From the NCBI RefSeq assembly GCF_010093535.1, contig NW_022985211.1, positions 358,754 through 422,753 on the forward strand: a stretch of 64,000 nucleotides of DNA, read 5' to 3'. The position numbers and the translations under genes are program-made. Positions within the stretch are counted from its first letter, which is position 1. Every line of letters begins with the position of its first letter. Source of the DNA: Lindgomyces ingoldianus. Taxonomy: Eukaryota; Ascomycota; Dothideomycetes; Pleosporales; Lindgomycetaceae. The notes under the pieces are model-generated. The model did no database searches. It worked only from the letters and a program-made list of their open reading frames with translations, and was not told the origin of the DNA. Shown here piece by piece: positions 59,316-64,000 of this stretch.

Positions 59316-60088
59316 TGTATATTTAGTAGACTACTTACTATAAAACTATTTTATAGTAAAATAAAACTTATCTTAGGCACTTATAGTTACAAATTATATA
59401 CTATATAATGCAAAGAACAAAAAAAAAGAACTAAAAGAAACTATAAAAAATTTAAAAATACTAAAAAAAAAAAAAAACCTTTATTACTATATTTATATAA
59501 ATCTACTAGGCTAAATTAAAATTAATAAGTATGTTTTTACTAAAGTTAGTTTTAAGATTAACATTTTAAACTATGTCTTAATTACCTTAGTTAAATTAGA
59601 TACTTTAATATTAAGTATATTATACAAAACTTTACTTTCTAATTTTACACTCTAATAAGTAGATTCAGTAGAAATAGTATAGGCTAAAAACTATTCTAGA
59701 TATAGTCTTATACTTTTACTTAAAGTTAAAGATAAACATTTAGATATAGTATTATATCATTTTAAAAGTTTAAGTAAGCTATAGCTATGCTATTAAATCT
59801 AAGTAAATCTAGTACTTTATTACACTACTAAATTATATTTTATAAGAGGTAGATATTTATATTCTAACTATTACCTTTTTCTTTAATTATATAAAGCTAA
59901 TTAGCATTAAATAAAAGAGTCTAGTTCTAGACATAAGCTTTAAAACAGTACTTAAGTACGTAAAGCTTTTTAGCTATACTATTTAAATCGTTTTTTTACT
60001 TTTTTATTAAATGCATGTTTTATAGTTATATAGGTTTTTATAAAGTATAAGAATATATATAGCATAAATAGTAAGCTAATTAGCTAAG
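59316..60088. other. AT-rich degenerate DNA
   Basis: Long A and T runs, no coding signal on either strand, no repeat recognised. Confidence 0.4.
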
Positions 60089-60709
60089 TGTTATAATCCT
60101 TGCTTCTTAGAAGCACACAGGCCTTTTTGATTTGCGGAAAGAAGGGGAGTGACAGCCGGATGTACAGTCCTTCGTCCACTCAGGTACGGTAGTAGGGGTA
60201 GGGTGGCCAGATTGTGGTTTGCTCTAGTACAACAGTATAAGTGCGTTTAGTTAAATAGTTTAGTAGACTAGGAAGGGAGGTATATATAGGGCTAAATATA
60301 TAAACAGTATTGCAGCTCTTTAAAAAGCTAAATACTGTCTTAGTCTATTATAAAGAATAAACTAAACATTAAACATGCTTTCTAAAAGAGAGTGGGTTTA
60401 GAATAACTATATACATTTCTAGTATGTTCTTTCCTTGCAGTCTGTCTTAAAACCTAGCAACTTCTTCTGCTACCTTGCAACCTGTGTTGCTACCTTACAG
60501 AAGTATCTAAAAGGTTTAGCTAAGCTTTGCAAGGTCTTGGCTTTGCTGCCTACTAGATGACGCACTTGTCTGTTAGTGTTGGTGCACTGAATTAGTCCGC
60601 AGCTTCCAAGCTAATTGGTTGCTAGACTGTAAATAGTTTCTATACTAATTTGTTAAAACTTTAGAGTACTTTAGGTAGAGTTACAGCGGTCCAACTGTAG
60701 ACTGTAAAA
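60089..60709 (+). mobile_element. Solo LTR, 621 bp (family of 4425)
   Basis: Starts TGTTATAATCC and ends GACTGTAAAA (final CA changed); duplication CTAAG (60084-60088, 60710-60714). A TATA-like GAGGTATATATAGGGC lies at the same place as in the 4425 copy. It carries extra CTTGCAA/TTGCTACCTTGCAACC-type short repeats near 60430-60500, accounting for its greater length. Confidence 0.88.
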
Positions 60710-61746
60710 CTAAGCTATTTTTTAAAAAAAAACCTTAAGTCTAAAAGTAGTAAAAGCAATCCTACTTAAAGTAAAATAAAGTAATAACTAATTTATAAAA
60801 TACTAACGTACTAATAAAAAAGAGTTTTTAAACATTACTACTACTAAGCGTTAATTTACTAATTTACTATACTTATGTAATAAAAGTAGCATTAATTATA
60901 TAGAAGCTTAAGCTTTATAAACTTTTAAAGCTAGTAATAAGTATTTACTAGCTTAACTATCTCTATCTTTTACTTAAATTGTATAAAATATAGTTACTAC
61001 TTATTTTTTAAGTGTCTAAAAAAACTCGTAAAGGCAGTTAATAGTAGTATAAGTAGAGATTCTAACATAAATCTATACAATGTATTATAAGTACACGTTA
61101 ATACTTGTATAGATCTTTACACTGTACGGTTTTAGCTTACTATAGCTATTAATACACTAGATAAAGTTTAGACTAGGAATAATATACTCTCTATAGTGTT
61201 GCTGTAGGTTGCGCTTGCAGCGCTCTACTACCTTACAGTTTATTACATAATAGATGTAAAATAACTAGTCTTATATAATAATATAGCTACATTAATAAAA
61301 GTGTATATAAAGACACTTTTACTTATACTTATTAATAACACTTTTTTTATCTTTTAACTTATAAGTTATTATATAAGCTGTTGCGTTGCTAAAAGGTTAG
61401 CCTTCTAGCTTGCACAGTAGAAGGATATATATAGGTAGATAATTATATGCAACATAAGCGTTTTTACTTACTAGCTTTACTTAATACTTTACACTTTTAA
61501 CTATCAACTACGCTTAAATTAAAGTTATATAAGTATATATTTTCTAATTTAGAAGCTTTTTTTAAATCTTTAAGTCTAACTTTAAAAAATAGTACTTAGG
61601 TTTAAGTTCTAACTCTATTTTTAATTTTAGTAGAAAATGTTACTTTATATTTTATATTTAAAACTACTGCTTAATTATATAAAAGGTAAGTAGTTATCTG
61701 TGTATATATAACACCTTTATAGAAAAGCCTAAGTAGATAGAGCTAG
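60710..61746. other. AT-rich degenerate DNA
   Basis: No coding signal; interrupted only by the 76-bp LTR-like element at 61379-61454. A GC-richer word (GTTGCGCTTGCAGCGCTC) occurs near 61208. Confidence 0.4.
61379..61454 (+). mobile_element. 76-bp LTR-like element, copy 3
   Basis: Starts TGTTGCGTTGC, ends TATGCAACA, perfect duplication TAAGC (61374-61378, 61455-61459). It shares CAGTAGAAGGATATATATAG with the 4106 copy. More RIP-like changes than the other two. Confidence 0.85.
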
Positions 61747-63616
61747 TAACGTACTTCATGGGCGAGTTGCTCACACACCCGAGTCGCTCACTTTTGCTAA
61801 GACCCCACCCTAACAAACTCTATTATAGCCTATAACAACCCGCTCTAGCACTATATAGTACAGTACAGCCTAGAATATTATTTAGATACTACTTCTACTT
61901 CTTACTTACACATTTACGCGTTATGCCTAGTCTAATTACACTGTCTATAGCGCCTTTAGAATAGCTTACCTACTTTAGCTTACACCTACTTCTTTACCTT
62001 CTTTTTATTACTACGCGCCTTAAACTTCTTTAGAGCTATTAAGCGTAGGCTTTTTTAAATTATTAAAGTTTTTTCTACTTTAATCTACTTTCTTTTATGT
62101 AATTTATGTTATGTAGTAGCCTTATTAGCTGCTTAAAGCTTAGTAATTTCCTATTACACTAATACTAGCTTATGCGTAATTATTACTACCCCCTTTAAAA
62201 CCTTTTTAAACGCCTTAACTATAGAAGTTAGTAAACTATTTATATGCTTCTAAATTTTTATTTTTATAAGCATTAATTATAACCTAAGTTTTAAAGTATT
62301 ACTTAGGGTTTATAACTACTAGGGCTTATTATATATAAGTAGTAGTAGTAATAGAGTGCGCAACTTTACATTAAGGCTTATTATAACTTGTTTTAGGTTA
62401 AAAAGAACTAATCTAGCGCCTTAAAACTCTTTTTAGATATTACTAAAAGTAATTACAGCATTATAAGCTACTTTAAAGCATAGTAGAAACTTTATCTTTA
62501 TAATATAAGTAATCTAGTTATGCATAAGGTTTTTAGCTTAGCGCTTATATACTTTCTTTAAAGAAGCAAAACAACCTACATTAAGTAGCTATAAAAAGTG
62601 CAATAAGTAAAAAAGTATATAAATAGTAATAATCTTATTATTTTTATAGTATTACTAAAAATAAAGTAAGTTATAGCTTTTATAGCTATTAATAACTAGT
62701 ACATAGTAGCTGCTAACAGTACGCTTTTTTATATGCGCGTTAAAGTGCTTTAACTAGTCTAGACTAAGCTAATTAGTAGTCTAGCTACACTTAAAGATTA
62801 TTATAACTTAATTTTAAAGTAGATTTTCCTTTTTATACTAGTTTAAAAAGTAGTTGCTACCTTAAAAAATAATAAAGAGCAGAATAGCCTACTTTTTAGT
62901 ATTAATGCTCTAGATAGCTGTTATCTACTCTTAGTTACTTAGCTAGACTGCTTTTAGCTGTCTTTATCTCTCTAAACCTGTAACAACTACTCTAGTAGAT
63001 ATTTAGCCTATTATAAACTCTATTTTATTAAAGTTGTACATGTTATTATTCTAGATGCTATACTTAGCTTTAATATTCTCTATAAAGTTAAACTAGCTTT
63101 AAATTACTATAAGATCTTTATAAAAAGCTTTTTTATAGTTATACTTACACTTAAACTTTACTTTAAGCTCTAGGTAATGCTTAATAAACATATTAAGCTA
63201 GTTTATGCTAATATAGCCTATATTATGCTTAGCGCGTAAAAAATTAGCTATATTAGCTATAGCTACTAGCTAGGGGGGAAATCCTTGCGCATCTAGCTTA
63301 AGTATGTGCTAAATAATTACCTACTTTTTATTATTATCTAGCTTTTATAAGTTAGCTATATAATTAGCTTAGAAAAGTTGTCTAGTGTGTTAGTTACTTA
63401 TTATCTTTTAAAAGACTTTATAAATAGCTGTAGTGTGTTAGTTAAAAAGTATTATGTTTTATTTAAAAGCTTAGAGTGTAAGCTACATCTAACATTCTTT
63501 TAACATATTTAAGTAGTGTTGTTAGGAATACATTAGTGTAAAAAGAGTAGTGTAGTAGAGTCTTAGCAAAAGTAAGCAACTTAAGTGTGTGAGCAACTCG
63601 CCTATAAAGTACGTTA
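61747..63616 (-). mobile_element. Fot1/pogo-like transposon, family A, full length (1,870 bp)
   Basis: TA duplications at 61747-61748 and 63615-63616; terminal repeat ACGTACTTCATGGGCGAGTT at the left, inverted at the right. Minus-strand transposase with C-terminal knuckle region near 61905-61950, catalytic YNF region near 62990-63080 and helix-turn-helix near 63230-63330. Stops throughout; no insertion inside. Confidence 0.9.
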
Positions 63617-64000
63617 TAAGTTAAGGTTAATCTTAGGACGTCCTCCTACGTCGCTACTATACTAGTAAGCACTTGTATAATGTAACTATTTAGAACACGC
63701 TTACTAGGCATTATAAAATTAACATGTATAAATATGTATAAAATAGTTATAAAGTTATAAGTAGCTAAAGGCTAGAATTAAGGATATATAGGTGTAGGGT
63801 AAAGAATTTTTAAATTAGCAATTAGTTTTTTCCCTTCACCAGCTAACAGTCCGATGTACTCGACTGAGACACGCCTTGCAGTCGTGGTTGGGCTGGAACA
63901 CCTTAGAGGAACAAGCAAGTTGTTGCAGTTCAGCTGTGGCCATTTTGAGTATAGCTCCTACAGAAAAGCAGATTTCCTGATCCCAAACCGGGCCTTCCGC
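63617..64000. other. Window edge: junction into unmutated DNA
   Basis: AT-rich to about 63853, then GC-normal DNA to the window end (from GATGTACTCGACTGAG). No frame can be judged in the last 147 bases; they may lead into another gene-bearing segment. Confidence 0.5.
63781..63853 (-). repeat. CGGAC-junction repeat, copy 3
   Basis: The minus strand reads CGGACTGTTAGCTGGTGAAG, then GGGAAAAAACTAATT and TTCTTTACCCTACACCTATA. Best preserved copy, matching 20391-20455 over about 65 bp; ends exactly where unmutated DNA begins. Confidence 0.7.

Overview
The window looks like a transposon-packed, AT-rich heterochromatic block from a filamentous ascomycete (Pezizomycotina). Two things point there. First, nearly all the DNA carries the signature of repeat-induced point mutation (RIP): CpA/TpG has become TpA on both strands, so Gln codons read as TAA/TAG and GAC/GAT as AAC/AAT, while CpG-rich words such as GCGC survive. 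Second, the single intact gene has short introns (53, 63 and 70 bp) with fungal CTAAC/CTAAT-type branch sites near the 3' splice site. The organism cannot be named more closely from the sequence.

Layout. 1-894: a palindromic Fot1-derived foldback element. 1271-3126: a Fot1/pogo-like element (family B). 3127-18807: one Ty1/copia retrotransposon (plus strand) split by nested insertions: two solo LTRs, a 77-bp LTR-like element, a complete Ty3/gypsy element (5331-10991), two Fot1-like family A elements, one foldback element and one family D element. 18808-23023: half of the family D element, a lightly mutated islet, a solo LTR with minisatellite, and a minus-strand gag remnant. 24125-26703: a foldback element carrying a small LTR retrotransposon. 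27300-30600: a GC-balanced island with the only convincing gene, a four-exon minus-strand gene for a 463-residue protein. 30602-33664: a truncated foldback arm, a half-mutated LTR and a copia derivative with a 261-bp tandem repeat. 35395-44931: a four-level nest (family C > family A > gypsy > 153-bp solo LTR). 45371-45787: the other half of the family D element. 47391-51084: Fot1-like B and C copies. 51412-58700: a foldback element holding a complete 6,180-bp copia element. 58701-64000: degenerate AT-rich DNA with three solo LTRs and a last family A element.

All transposon proteins seen are pseudogenes full of stops, so the window has no active mobile system. Its interest lies in structure: (i) target-site duplications can be read for almost every insertion, giving a relative history; (ii) a uniform 1.10-kb foldback family could make hairpin RNA against its Fot1-like parent; (iii) there are three LTR-like elements of only 76-78 bp; (iv) short inserts are hardly mutated while long repeats are destroyed; (v) the two family D fragments are exact complementary halves of one element, 25.6 kb apart and inverted. 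I did not find a defence system, biosynthetic cluster, CRISPR array, tRNA or rRNA.
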